From: an uncultured Mediterraneibacter sp.
Lineage (GTDB): Bacteria; Bacillota; Clostridia; Lachnospirales; Lachnospiraceae
Length of the DNA: 16,762 bases
Assembly (NCBI RefSeq): GCF_934330165.1
Contig: NZ_CAKRGI010000037.1
Coordinates: forward strand, 1-16,762
Direction: 5' to 3'
Under the pieces are notes generated by a model, which worked only from the letters and a program-made list of their open reading frames with translations, was not told the origin of the DNA and ran no database searches. The position numbers were made by a program, and so were the translations under genes. This document shows, in pieces, positions 1 through 8,073 of the stretch (the first letter of the stretch is position 1; every line of letters begins with the position of its first letter).

Positions 1-9
1 ATATTATAT

Positions 10-24
10 CCTGCGTTTTGCAGG
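10..24. repeat. Small perfect hairpin near the left edge
   Basis: A 5-bp perfect inverted repeat (CCTGC at 10-14, GCAGG at 20-24) encloses a 5-nt loop. Neither flank carries a convincing uridine tract (TCGTTT follows on the + strand, ATATAAT on the - strand), so it is at most a weak terminator for something ending off the left edge. Bases 25-90 show no gene and no convincing promoter. Confidence 0.3.
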
Positions 25-90
25 TCGTTTATCCTGGTCAATAACCATCCGGCTTCTTTCTAACGTTTTTAAATTTGTATTGTTGAGTGA

Positions 91-356
91 ATACGCTGTG
101 GAGACAGTGTAACTTCTTATCGAGATGGTCAGCGGAAAGCAGGGTGTTCCTGAGCAGGTGCATTAGCAGGAGCGTTCCGAAGACACTTTGCAGCGTTTGT
201 TAGAGAAAGTAAATCGAGTGCCATTGCACGAAGATTTCCACTTTCGAGTTACAAACGGTCAACGGGCTGAGGTAAAGCGGGCTCTGCACTGCGAAGGAAT
301 ATCCTGCTTTCCGCGTCCGATCCGTCACTAAGAATTTATATGCCTGCTAAGCGTAT
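91..356 (+). ncRNA. Candidate large rod-shaped structured RNA, family not recognised
   Basis: Hand folding gives one nested system with about 78 base pairs in 266 nt. Helices from outside in: 91-97/350-356; 114-119/329-334; 124-128/322-326; a 20-bp continuous helix 132-151/295-314; 154-157/289-292; 159-162/285-288; 170-173/281-284; 186-191/272-277; 194-200/251-257; 205-210/240-245; 211-215/233-237; 218-221/226-229, capped by a CATT loop. The strand is inferred from wobble pairs. G-U pairs at 126/324, 144/302, 146/300 and 190/273 would be A-C mismatches on the other strand. Tandem G-A mismatches flank helices at 152-153/293-294 and 203-204/246-247, as is typical of a sense RNA. I saw no SRP, RNase P, tmRNA, T-box or common riboswitch signature. 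No clear promoter precedes it and no U-tract follows it. A mobile-element fold-back or a 3' UTR structure of the convergent symporter gene is the main alternative. Confidence 0.55.
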
Positions 357-385
357 CACCCCAACAGCTACAAATTTCAGCAACA

Positions 386-1756
386 TCATCCCACAAACTT
401 ACTCCAGTATCCCTGCACGAAGATAAAGAGTACGATCAGTGGCAGAATATAAGACACATAAATTCTTGTCCATTTCGGGAATTTGATTCCTTCTCCTGCA
501 TTTGCCTCTTCACAGAATTTCTTCCATCCCCAGCCATAGCGGCTCGTACAGAATAAAAGGTAAACCAGACTGCCAAGTGGGAGCAGATTATTACTTACAA
601 TAAAATCTTCCAAATCCAGTACATTACTTCCTGCTCCAAGTGGCTGGAATCCGCTCAGTACATTGAAGCCCAAAATGCATGGCAGAGAAAGGATCACAAT
701 AGCGATCAGATTTATCACGACTGCCTTCGCTCTTGAGCAGTTGGTCAGATCCATTGCAAATGCAATAATATTTTCAAAAACTGCAATGATCGTAGATGCT
801 GCCGCAAAAAGCATGCACAGGAAAAATAAGGTTCCCCAGATTCTTCCACCACTCATGGAATTGAAAATATTCGGCAGTGTAATAAAAATCAGACTCGGGC
901 CACTGTCCGGCTGAACTCCAAAGGCAAAGCATGCCGGAAAGATGATCATTCCAGCGATCAGTGCCACGCATGTATCCAGTACTGTCACACAGACTGCCTC
1001 TTCTGTCAGCCTTCTCTTTTTATCAATATAACTTCCAAAAATTGCAATCGCACCGATGCCAAGACTTAATGTAAAGAAAGACTGTCCCATGGCTGCAAAA
1101 ATAACTTCTTTCAGTCCTGATTCTGCTGCCTTTTTAAAGTCTGGCAACAGATAGAATCTGAGTCCTTCTCCTGCACCCGGAAGGGTTGCAGAACGGATTG
1201 CCAGAATCACCATCAGTGCCAGTAAAAGAATCATCATTTTCTTGGTAATCTTTTCTACTCCCTTCTGCAATCCCATGCAGACAATCCCAAAGCAGACTGC
1301 TACAACTACGATCATACAGATTGTCATCAGCCCCGGTTTCTCCATCAGATTTCCGAAGACACCTGCAATCTCATCTGCATTCTTTCCTTCAAACTCACCA
1401 CCTGCCATCTTAAATACATACAGCAGGATCCACCCCCCGATCGTCGTATAAAACATCATCAGGAGATAATTTCCCGCCATGCCAAACCATTTATACCAGT
1501 GCCATTTTGTTCCCAGTGGCTCCAGCCGGTCAAATGACATCGCCACGCTTGCCTGACTTGCACGTCCTACAGCAAATTCCATGACCATGATCGGCAGCCC
1601 CAAAAGCACCAGAAATACCAGATAGATCAATACAAATGCTGCTCCACCGTATTTTCCGGTAATATACGGGAACCGCCAGACATTCCCCAGACCGATGGCA
1701 CAACCGGCTGAGATCAGGATAAATCCCAGCCGTGAGCCAAATTTTTCTCTTTGCAT
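386..1756 (-). CDS. Sodium-dependent amino-acid symporter, NSS (SNF) family
   Basis: This 456-residue polytopic membrane protein is of the neurotransmitter:sodium symporter family (LeuT/MhsT/TnaT type), importing an amino acid with Na+ across the cytoplasmic membrane. The TM1 family signature is intact: GSRLGFILISAGCAIGLGN followed by VWRFPY at residues 7-31, whose unwound segment binds Na+ and substrate in LeuT. A second hallmark is the glycine/serine-rich TM6 region around FFTLSLGIGAIAIFGSY. The length matches bacterial 11-12 TM members (about 450 residues). The ATG at 1756 lies 2 nt after the stop of the TetR-type gene, with its ribosome binding site (GAGGAAAG) inside that gene's last codons, so the two are co-transcribed and probably translationally coupled. 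Substrate cannot be read from sequence; hydrophobic or aromatic amino acids are common in the family. No clear intrinsic terminator follows the stop. Confidence 0.93.
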   Translation of the reverse strand: MQREKFGSRLGFILISAGCAIGLGNVWRFPYITGKYGGAAFVLIYLVFLVLLGLPIMVMEFAVGRASQASVAMSFDRLEPLGTKWHWYKWFGMAGNYLLMMFYTTIGGWILLYVFKMAGGEFEGKNADEIAGVFGNLMEKPGLMTICMIVVVAVCFGIVCMGLQKGVEKITKKMMILLLALMVILAIRSATLPGAGEGLRFYLLPDFKKAAESGLKEVIFAAMGQSFFTLSLGIGAIAIFGSYIDKKRRLTEEAVCVTVLDTCVALIAGMIIFPACFAFGVQPDSGPSLIFITLPNIFNSMSGGRIWGTLFFLCMLFAAASTIIAVFENIIAFAMDLTNCSRAKAVVINLIAIVILSLPCILGFNVLSGFQPLGAGSNVLDLEDFIVSNNLLPLGSLVYLLFCTSRYGWGWKKFCEEANAGEGIKFPKWTRIYVSYILPLIVLFIFVQGYWSKFVG

Positions 1757-1758
1757 TC

Positions 1759-2355
1759 TTAACTTTCCTCTCTTCCTTCTTTCTTGTCATAAAATGCCTT
1801 CACCGAACTTACTACCATCCGGTAAGTCATATCAGCCGCATAATCCGGACTTTTATCCTCTCCGTCCTCAAGCCATGTCTTGACAAGGCCAAGACATCCA
1901 TTCAGGCAATAAGAGTAAAAATAATTCATCTCGCCTGATTTTTCCGGAAACATCTGCAGTAAAACTTCTCTTGAATTTTCCTCCAAAAGATCTTCCATCT
2001 TATGGATAAAACCAATATCTCCATAAGGTCCGATCAAAGCACATCCAATTTCCCGGTTACGATCAAGTACCTGAAAAATATCTTTAATAAAAGAAAATGC
2101 GGAATCATTTTCCCGGTCGATTGGATGATCATGGATCGCACGCTTCATCTCATCCATCATCTCATCTTCAATCTCTCTCAAAAGCGTTGGGATATCCGAA
2201 TAGTGAAGATAAAAAGTAGAACGATTAATATCCACTTCCTCTACCAGTTCTTTCACCGTGATCTCTCCGATACTTTTTTCTTTCATCAGATGTGCCAGAC
2301 CTTTTCTGAGCTGACTTTTCGTCTTTCTCACCCGCCGATCCGTCTTTTTCTGCAT
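1759..2355 (-). CDS. TetR/AcrR-family transcriptional regulator
   Basis: A 198-residue one-component regulator. The N-terminal helix-turn-helix is clear at about residues 30-54 (EITVKELVEEVDINRSTFY then LHYSDI), the recognition-helix pattern of TetR proteins. The all-helical C-terminal half, with a GCLGLVKTWLEDG segment, resembles the ligand-binding domain of DhaS-like members. An in-frame ATG exists upstream at 2400, but I chose 2355 because AAAGGGGGAG lies 7 nt before it and the extra 15 residues are not TetR-like. It is the first gene of an operon with the symporter and is divergent from the YhgE pair. TetR genes commonly regulate such neighbours, and two palindromes (2430-2438, 2467-2482) lie in the shared intergenic region. 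Ligand unknown. Regulation of the YhgE pair is inference. Confidence 0.9.
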   Translation of the reverse strand: MQKKTDRRVRKTKSQLRKGLAHLMKEKSIGEITVKELVEEVDINRSTFYLHYSDIPTLLREIEDEMMDEMKRAIHDHPIDRENDSAFSFIKDIFQVLDRNREIGCALIGPYGDIGFIHKMEDLLEENSREVLLQMFPEKSGEMNYFYSYCLNGCLGLVKTWLEDGEDKSPDYAADMTYRMVVSSVKAFYDKKEGREES

Positions 2356-2429
2356 AAAATCTCCCCCTTTATGTGACCATTTGCACCTCTTTACTCCCAT
2401 TTCCCGCTATCCTTTTCTCTAAGCAGCCC

Positions 2430-2482
2430 TGTCAGACAAATAAATACTGGTCATTTTTCATCATTTTGTCTACTAAGAGACA
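2430..2482. promoter_or_regulatory. Candidate TetR operator region: two TGTC/GACA palindromes
   Basis: Two inverted repeats share a half-site. TGTCAGACA at 2430-2438 is a perfect odd palindrome. TGTCT-N6-AGACA at 2467-2482 is a 16-bp palindrome with 5-bp arms. The outer arms AGACAAA (2434-2440) and TTTGTCT (2465-2471) also pair with each other. The sites lie between the divergent TetR-type gene and YhgE gene, the second about 20 bp upstream of the YhgE -35 box. Size and position suit a TetR dimer, but binding is inferred. Confidence 0.45.
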
Positions 2483-2502
2483 GATAAGTTGTTCATTGAT
2501 GG

Positions 2503-2531
2503 TTGTAAATTAGTTTCTTCATTAATATAAT
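2503..2531 (+). promoter_or_regulatory. Sigma-A-like promoter of the YhgE operon
   Basis: TTGTAA at 2503-2508 (4/6 to the -35 consensus) is followed after exactly 17 nt by TATAAT at 2526-2531 (perfect -10). Transcription would start near 2538, leaving a leader of about 60 nt before the ATG at 2599, with AAAAGGAG 8 nt ahead of it. Confidence 0.7.
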
Positions 2532-2598
2532 ACTTTTTAGCAAGAAAATCAACATTGTATCTATTACTAGAATATTTCTTTTAAAAGGAGTGTTATTT

Positions 2599-5133
2599 AT
2601 GAAAAAAGCAATGCGAATCTTTCGCCGCGATCTGCGGCGGCTCATTCACAGTCCGGCAGCCATGCTGGTCATGGCAGGTGTTGCAATCCTGCCTTCACTC
2701 TATGCCTGGTTCAATATTGCTGCCAATATTGATCCTTATGCAAATACTTCAGCGATTCAGATTGCCGTTGCCAATAATGATCAGAATGCCTCCAGCAATG
2801 ATCTCACGATCAATGCCGGTGATCAGATCATGGAAAATCTGAAAGAAAATGACCAGCTTGGCTGGGTCTTTACTTCTGAAGAGAAAGCAGTTGACGGAGT
2901 CCGTTCGGGAAAATATTATGCAGCTATTGTAATCCCTGAAGACTTCAGCGATTCCCTTCTCAGTGTTCTTTCCGGTACTCTTGAAACACCGGAACTGAAT
3001 TACTATATTAATGAAAAGATAAATGCCATCGCTCCAAAGATCACAGATACCGGAGCAAGTACGATCCAGACCCAGATCAACGATACTTTTTCATCCATTG
3101 CCGCTGAATCTGTATCAGAAGTGTTAAAAGAATCCATTTTGGATCTGTCCGGAACTGTAAATTCTACTAATTCTGAGATTATCTCGCTTCTGAAAAAAGC
3201 AGATAAGAACTTAAATGAATACGAAACCCTTTTAACTGAATTTACAGAAAAGACTTCCCAGTCCCATGATCTGATCTCAGATGCAAAAGGTGCTTCTGAT
3301 TCTCTTGGAAATGCAGCTGTTTCTGGGGCATCTGCCCTTGAAAATGCACAGGATGCACTGAAGATGAGCCGGCAGGCAGCAGGAGATTTCTCCTCCTCAC
3401 TTTCCAAATCCATCTCCGACGGAGAACAGATTCTGAACAGTGCGAACAGTTCTGTCTCTTCGGGTCTGACTTCTTTGGAAGGAAGTGCCGGAAAGATCAA
3501 CCAGTCTCTCCAACAGGCTCTGGACTCTGCCGGAAACGTAACAGCTCTGAATGCATCCCTTCTGGAAAAAATGCAGGAAATTGCTGCCTCCACACCAGTT
3601 GTCAGTGAACAGCTTTCTGCTGCTATTGCAAAGTTACAGACACAGAATCAGGAAAACCAGACTCTGCTCAACAGTTTAAGTACTGCAAATACAAGTGTTA
3701 AAAATGCTTTGGATACAACCTCTCAGACCCGGCAGGATATTTCCTCGCTCACGCAGCAGAGTATCGACGGACTGCATTCTTTCAGAACAACACTGGACGA
3801 AAATCTGCTCCCACAGCTCAATGCAACGCTGGATACATTTTCCTCGCTCACTGGAGAACTGACCGGAATCCTGAACGGCGTTCCGGCAACTTCCGAGCAG
3901 CTTAAGGGAATCCTGACGCAGCTTGATTCTGGTCTGACCGATACAGCCAACGCACTGAACGGTACAAAAGATGCCCTTTCCACCGTTTCGGACCGGCTTG
4001 GAACTGTGCAGACGGATCTGAATGCCATTACCAGTTCGGCTACTTTTCAGACACTCCTTTCGCTGGAAGGAATGAATGCTGATAAGATTTCCGAATTTAT
4101 GTCCTCCCCGGTGAAGATTGAAACTGAAACTTTTTATTCTGTAAAAAATTATGGTTCATCCATGACTCCTTTTTACACAAACCTTGCGATCTGGGTTGGC
4201 GGAATCGTCCTGATCGCCATTTTAAAAATGGAAGTTGACCACGATGAGACCATGCGTTCCTATGGTTCTGTCTCACTTTATTTCGGACGCTGGCTGCTAT
4301 TCGTCACAGTAGGTATGATACAGGGCTTTATTGTCTGCCTTGGAGATGTACTTCTTCCGGGAATCCAGTGCGTACATCCGGCTCAGTTTATTCTGACCGG
4401 TGTGATCTGTTCCTTTGTATACGTGAATATTATCTACGCACTTTCGCTTACTTTTAAACATATCGGGAAAGCACTGTGCGTCATTCTCGTTATTTTACAG
4501 ATTCCGGGCTCTTCCGGTACTTATCCGGTTGAAATGACACCTGTATTTTTCCAGAAGCTCCATCCACTCCTTCCATTTACTTACGGAGTCGGAGCTATGA
4601 GAGAATGTATCGCAGGATTTTACGGAACAACCTTCCGAAAAGATCTTATGATCCTGCTGCTCGCCTATATTCCGCTCTCTTTGCTGATCGGACTTGGACT
4701 TCGCCCACTTCTTGCCGGACTGAATCACCTCTTTGACAAGAAACTGGCTGAGACAGAATTTATGATGTGCGAACCTCATGAAATTTCCGTCAGCCGCAGC
4801 ACGCAGCTTGCTCTCCTCCTGAAAGCCTCTCTTTCACAGGAAGAGCTGAAACTGACAACCGCTGCCAAAGCACAGGCTTTTGAAAAGAACTACAGAAAAA
4901 TGGTACGCTATGGATTCCTTGCGATCGCACTGATCCCTCTGATTTTCCTGATTCTGATGTTCAGCCTGGAATCAAAAATTATCTTCCTTGTACTCTGGAT
5001 CATTTCGATCATTGCTATTGCATTGTTCTTGATCATTGTTGAATTTATTCACTCGAAACTGGAAGAACAGCAGCAGCTTGCCGGCATGACTTTTGATGAA
5101 ATGCTGGAGACCTTCCGCAGAAAGGAGAATTAA
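2599..5133 (+). CDS. YhgE/Pip family membrane protein with C-terminal extension (first tandem copy)
   Basis: An 844-residue protein of the YhgE/Pip family (phage infection protein; T7SS EsaA is a distant relative). One N-terminal membrane segment (about 18-42) runs into the signature LPSLYAWFNIAANIDPY. A large extracytoplasmic domain then runs to about residue 520, much of it Ser/Thr/Asn/Ala/Leu-rich heptad-like helix. An ABC-2-type membrane domain of about five segments follows (about 522-705), including LAIWVGGIVLIAI and LLPFTYGVGAMRECIAGFYG. Unlike the second copy it continues about 135 residues, with a charged stretch and two further strong membrane segments (about 770-815), ending in a hydrophilic tail. 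I start at ATG 2599, 8 nt after AAAAGGAG; a GTG at 2590 overlaps that site and is unlikely. The next gene begins 3 nt after the stop. Molecular role unknown; Pip in Lactococcus is a phage receptor, and envelope or export functions are proposed for relatives. Confidence 0.9.
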   Translation: MKKAMRIFRRDLRRLIHSPAAMLVMAGVAILPSLYAWFNIAANIDPYANTSAIQIAVANNDQNASSNDLTINAGDQIMENLKENDQLGWVFTSEEKAVDGVRSGKYYAAIVIPEDFSDSLLSVLSGTLETPELNYYINEKINAIAPKITDTGASTIQTQINDTFSSIAAESVSEVLKESILDLSGTVNSTNSEIISLLKKADKNLNEYETLLTEFTEKTSQSHDLISDAKGASDSLGNAAVSGASALENAQDALKMSRQAAGDFSSSLSKSISDGEQILNSANSSVSSGLTSLEGSAGKINQSLQQALDSAGNVTALNASLLEKMQEIAASTPVVSEQLSAAIAKLQTQNQENQTLLNSLSTANTSVKNALDTTSQTRQDISSLTQQSIDGLHSFRTTLDENLLPQLNATLDTFSSLTGELTGILNGVPATSEQLKGILTQLDSGLTDTANALNGTKDALSTVSDRLGTVQTDLNAITSSATFQTLLSLEGMNADKISEFMSSPVKIETETFYSVKNYGSSMTPFYTNLAIWVGGIVLIAILKMEVDHDETMRSYGSVSLYFGRWLLFVTVGMIQGFIVCLGDVLLPGIQCVHPAQFILTGVICSFVYVNIIYALSLTFKHIGKALCVILVILQIPGSSGTYPVEMTPVFFQKLHPLLPFTYGVGAMRECIAGFYGTTFRKDLMILLLAYIPLSLLIGLGLRPLLAGLNHLFDKKLAETEFMMCEPHEISVSRSTQLALLLKASLSQEELKLTTAAKAQAFEKNYRKMVRYGFLAIALIPLIFLILMFSLESKIIFLVLWIISIIAIALFLIIVEFIHSKLEEQQQLAGMTFDEMLETFRRKEN

Positions 5134-5136
5134 CCG

Positions 5137-7323
5137 ATGAAAAATATCATTCAGATTTTTAAAAATGATCTCCTCAGAATTCATAAGAATGTCATCGCAA
5201 TGATTGTCATCATGGGAATTACCGTGATCCCGACACTCTACGCATGGTTTAATATTGCTGCAAGCTGGGATCCTTATGGAAATACCGGTAATCTGAAGGT
5301 TGCCGTAGCCAGCAACGATGAAGGGTATAAAGGGGAACTTCTTCCGGTCAATTTGAACCTGGGAGACGATGTCATCAGTGAACTGCAGGGAAATAAGCAG
5401 CTAAACTGGGTCTTCACAGATGCAAAAGATGCGAAAAAAGGGGTACAGTCCGGTAAGTACTACGCTGCCATTGTCATCCCTGAAGATTTCAGTAAAGATA
5501 TGATGAGTCTTTTTACTTCAGATGTCGTACATCCTGATATCACCTACTACATCAATGAAAAAGAAAATGCCATCGCCCCGAAAGTCACACAGAAAGGTGC
5601 CAGCTCTGTCCAACACCAGGTCAATGAAACGTTCATTACCACCGTATCCAAGACAGCACTTGAGGCACTTCAGTTCGTAAATGATGTTTCAGCCAAAACC
5701 GGAGACGAGTCCCTGACTGAACATCTCGCTGCCTCTCTGTCACAGATTTCCGCCGATCTTGGAAATATTTCCGGTACGGTGAAAGCCTTTTCTGATATGA
5801 CCGATGCCGGAGCATTAATGCTGGATACGACTACCTCTTTTCTTGAACAATCGGGAAAAGGAACAAAAAGCAGTGTCAATGCACTGAATCAGGCAGGAAA
5901 TGGAATTGATTCACTGACTTCTGCCCTGACAGGAACAACTTCTGATATCAATACCGCACTGAAGCAGAATGCTGATTTTTATTCTTCTGTATCTGCCGCC
6001 ATTGACAAGGCACTCGACTCTTATTCAACTGACGCTGCCGCCTGCTCCAATGCCATTCAGGCAGTCAGCGGCCGTGTGCAGAATCTGATTTCCGGTTATC
6101 AGGAATTATCTGATTCCCTGACCGCCATTGCCAATGCACACCCGGATCAGACAGCTCTGGTTCAGGCGATCAATGGACTGAACGTGCAGATCCGGCAGGC
6201 GATCGACCAGCAGACACAGATCAAAAAGAAACTGGATGAAATTGCTGCTGCCCTTCCTTCAGCTACTGCCGATGCCTCCACTTTAAAGAAAGAACTGGAT
6301 GATCTGCTTGCCCGGGGAACCGCTTCTGTCAACTCGGTAAAGACCTCTTATGAGCAGAATGTGAAAAGCAGCCTGGATGGTCTCGCCACGAATCTTGACT
6401 CCACCGGTTCTTCCCTTGTGAACCTCTTAGGGCAGGTAGACAACAGTATAAAGCAGATCAGTTCTGTCACCGGATCTGCTTCCACAGATCTTTCCACTGT
6501 GAAAGAGGCTCTTGAACAGACCGTCAGTCTGCTGAATGAATCTTCTGAAAAATTGCAGAAAGTCTCCACCACACTTTCCACAGATGGCAGTGATGGTGTG
6601 CAGATGCTTGAAAATATTCTTGCCGAAGATCCACAGACGATCGGAGCTTTCCTTGCAGCACCGGTAAGCCTGAATGAGACAAAAATCTATCCAATTGAAA
6701 ATTACGGAACTGCCATGGCTCCTTTTTACTCCACACTGGCGATCTGGGTAGGAGCTGTCGTTATGGCAGCCATGCTCAAAGTCAATGTCTCTGAATCTGT
6801 AGTTAAGAAGCTTTCCGGAATGAAACCATATCAGCTCTACTTTGGACGTCTGCTCCTCTTTGTATGTATCGGACTGTTACAGAGCGGACTGATCTGTCTG
6901 GGAGACCTGTATTTCCTTGGTATTCAGTGCGAACATCCTTTCCTGTTCCTAGTGACGGGCTGGTTTACAAGTTTTGTTTATGTCAATCTGATCTATGCAC
7001 TGACTGTCTCCTTTGGCGATATTGGTAAAGCGGTTGCCGTTGTCCTTATGGTCATGCAGGTAGCCGGAAGTGGTGGCACATTCCCGATCCAGTGTGCTCC
7101 GAAATTTTTCCGGGTTGTATACCCACTGCTTCCATTTACCCACAGCATGAATGCCATGCGTGAGTGTGTTGCAGGCTTCTACGGTATGAACTATATCAAA
7201 GAACTGGGATATTTAGGAATCTTCCTGATCCTTTCACTTTTACTCGGACTGCTGCTTCGCAAACCGGTTGTAAAATTAAATGATGCATTTACTGAAAAGC
7301 TGGAAAGTACACATCTGATTTAG
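5137..7323 (+). CDS. YhgE/Pip family membrane protein (second tandem copy)
   Basis: A 728-residue paralogue of the preceding protein with the same plan: an N-terminal membrane segment (about 16-38) with IPTLYAWFNIAASWDPYGN, a conserved extracytoplasmic head (SGKYYAAIVIPEDFS, YYINEKENAIAPKVTQKGAS), a long Ser/Ala/Thr/Leu-rich helical stalk, and a C-terminal ABC-2-like membrane domain (about 528-715) with LAIWVGAVVMAAML and LLPFTHSMNAMRECVAGFYG. It ends soon after the last membrane helix and lacks the two-helix extension of the first copy. The ATG at 5137 is preceded by AAAGGAG (5121-5127) in the last codons of gene 1, spacing 9, so the pair is one operon and probably translationally coupled. 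Conserved head motifs suggest similar partners, with divergent stalks setting length or specificity. A hetero-oligomer is plausible but inferred. Confidence 0.9.
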   Translation: MKNIIQIFKNDLLRIHKNVIAMIVIMGITVIPTLYAWFNIAASWDPYGNTGNLKVAVASNDEGYKGELLPVNLNLGDDVISELQGNKQLNWVFTDAKDAKKGVQSGKYYAAIVIPEDFSKDMMSLFTSDVVHPDITYYINEKENAIAPKVTQKGASSVQHQVNETFITTVSKTALEALQFVNDVSAKTGDESLTEHLAASLSQISADLGNISGTVKAFSDMTDAGALMLDTTTSFLEQSGKGTKSSVNALNQAGNGIDSLTSALTGTTSDINTALKQNADFYSSVSAAIDKALDSYSTDAAACSNAIQAVSGRVQNLISGYQELSDSLTAIANAHPDQTALVQAINGLNVQIRQAIDQQTQIKKKLDEIAAALPSATADASTLKKELDDLLARGTASVNSVKTSYEQNVKSSLDGLATNLDSTGSSLVNLLGQVDNSIKQISSVTGSASTDLSTVKEALEQTVSLLNESSEKLQKVSTTLSTDGSDGVQMLENILAEDPQTIGAFLAAPVSLNETKIYPIENYGTAMAPFYSTLAIWVGAVVMAAMLKVNVSESVVKKLSGMKPYQLYFGRLLLFVCIGLLQSGLICLGDLYFLGIQCEHPFLFLVTGWFTSFVYVNLIYALTVSFGDIGKAVAVVLMVMQVAGSGGTFPIQCAPKFFRVVYPLLPFTHSMNAMRECVAGFYGMNYIKELGYLGIFLILSLLLGLLLRKPVVKLNDAFTEKLESTHLI

Positions 7324-7390
7324 GATCATCCCGGTTGTCCTGTAACTGAAAAGATCCATTGAATTTTTTTACTGCATGCCTGGCAGCTAA

Positions 7391-7430
7391 AAAGGTGGAC
7401 AGAACTCAAACTCCAGTTCTGCCCACCTTT
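7391..7430. terminator. Convergent (bidirectional) intrinsic terminator
   Basis: Arms 7391-7406 and 7415-7430 form a 16-bp stem with an 8-nt loop between the + strand YhgE operon and the - strand GNAT gene. Read on the - strand the single non-Watson-Crick position is a G-U wobble and CCTTTTT follows. On the + strand it is an A-C mismatch with only a short T4. It is therefore a better terminator for the pdxR-GH2-GNAT unit but probably serves both. Confidence 0.85.
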
Positions 7431-7447
7431 TATCTATGCCTTTTTCC

Positions 7448-8005
7448 TTACGCTTTTTTAAAATTTTTCTTCACCATCAACGCCAGTGTCCGTCCAAAAT
7501 ATTTCCTGATCAATGCCAGGAATTCTTCATAGGATACCTTTCCTCCCAGATACAGCATCTCATATTCTACCCCATACTCTCTTGTACTGTATCCTGCCTC
7601 CTGAAATCCATTTTTCAGATAAAACTCCTTTCTTTTTTTCCGCTCTTCATAATTGTCACAGTTCTCATCTACCACCTCTATATTCAGAATGATCCTGCGT
7701 GCCGAAAACCGGCGGCGTAATGCCTGCAGGATTCTGCTTCCATACCCCTGACCTCTTTCATCCGGCTCGATTGCAAAATAATACAGATAGACCACATCCT
7801 CAAAATAAACCAGATGGATAAATCCTACTAAAATATCATCATCATATACCTGCATCAGATCTGCGGTTGATGTGCGGCCTGCTTTTCTCAAAATCCAGAA
7901 GGGAATCTGTTCTTCTTTTGGAAATGCCTCATCATATAAGCTTTTAATTTCATTCAGTCTCTTTTTATCATTTCTTGCATTTACAAAGCGTAACATAATT
8001 TTCAT
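7448..8005 (-). CDS. GNAT-family N-acetyltransferase
   Basis: A 185-residue soluble protein with the GCN5-related N-acetyltransferase fold. Motif A, which binds the acetyl-CoA pyrophosphate, is visible at about residues 72-92: a YLYYFAIEPDE strand followed by RGQGYGSRIL, matching Q/R-x-x-G-x-G/A. A motif B-like segment (RKEFYLKNGFQEAGY, near 125-140) includes the usual FYxxxGF. About 35 residues (KVSYEEFLALIRKYFG onward) follow the core. The start is uncertain: ATG 8005 sits 3-4 nt after AAAGGA and a second ATG at 7996 sits 12 nt after it. It lies 68 nt downstream of the GH2 gene with no terminator between, and just before the 7391-7430 terminator, so it is likely the last gene of the pdxR unit. 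Acceptor substrate unknown. Confidence 0.85.
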   Translation of the reverse strand: MKIMLRFVNARNDKKRLNEIKSLYDEAFPKEEQIPFWILRKAGRTSTADLMQVYDDDILVGFIHLVYFEDVVYLYYFAIEPDERGQGYGSRILQALRRRFSARRIILNIEVVDENCDNYEERKKRKEFYLKNGFQEAGYSTREYGVEYEMLYLGGKVSYEEFLALIRKYFGRTLALMVKKNFKKA

Positions 8006-8073
8006 TTTTCCTTTCTACTACTGATTCCTGTTGTCTATCCACCCCTGCATGATTCTCATTTTTTCTCACTCTT

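Noticed and set aside
118..330. Open stretch on the + strand (frame from about 166 to a TAA at 328-330) that reads like a short basic peptide
   Set aside because: It lies wholly inside the paired structure, has in-frame stops just upstream, no ribosome site, and a second frame is nearly as open. RNA pairing explains the sequence better.
91..356. Integron attC site, retron msr-msd, or IscB/TnpB guide RNA as the identity of the left-end structure
   Set aside because: No attC core pair, no reverse transcriptase or nuclease gene nearby, and a rod of about 266 nt is larger than or unlike those elements as I know them. Left unassigned.
3003..3593. 196-codon open frame on the - strand opposite the first YhgE gene
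   Set aside because: Composition is Ser/Phe/Glu/Ala-rich, as expected from reading the complement of a repetitive helical stalk. It has no ribosome site, and the + strand frame has family motifs.
7323..7370. GGATC/GATCC stem followed by T7 just after the second YhgE stop, as a terminator
   Set aside because: Only 5 bp, with a loop of about 25 nt and several bases between stem and T tract. The 7391-7430 hairpin is far stronger.
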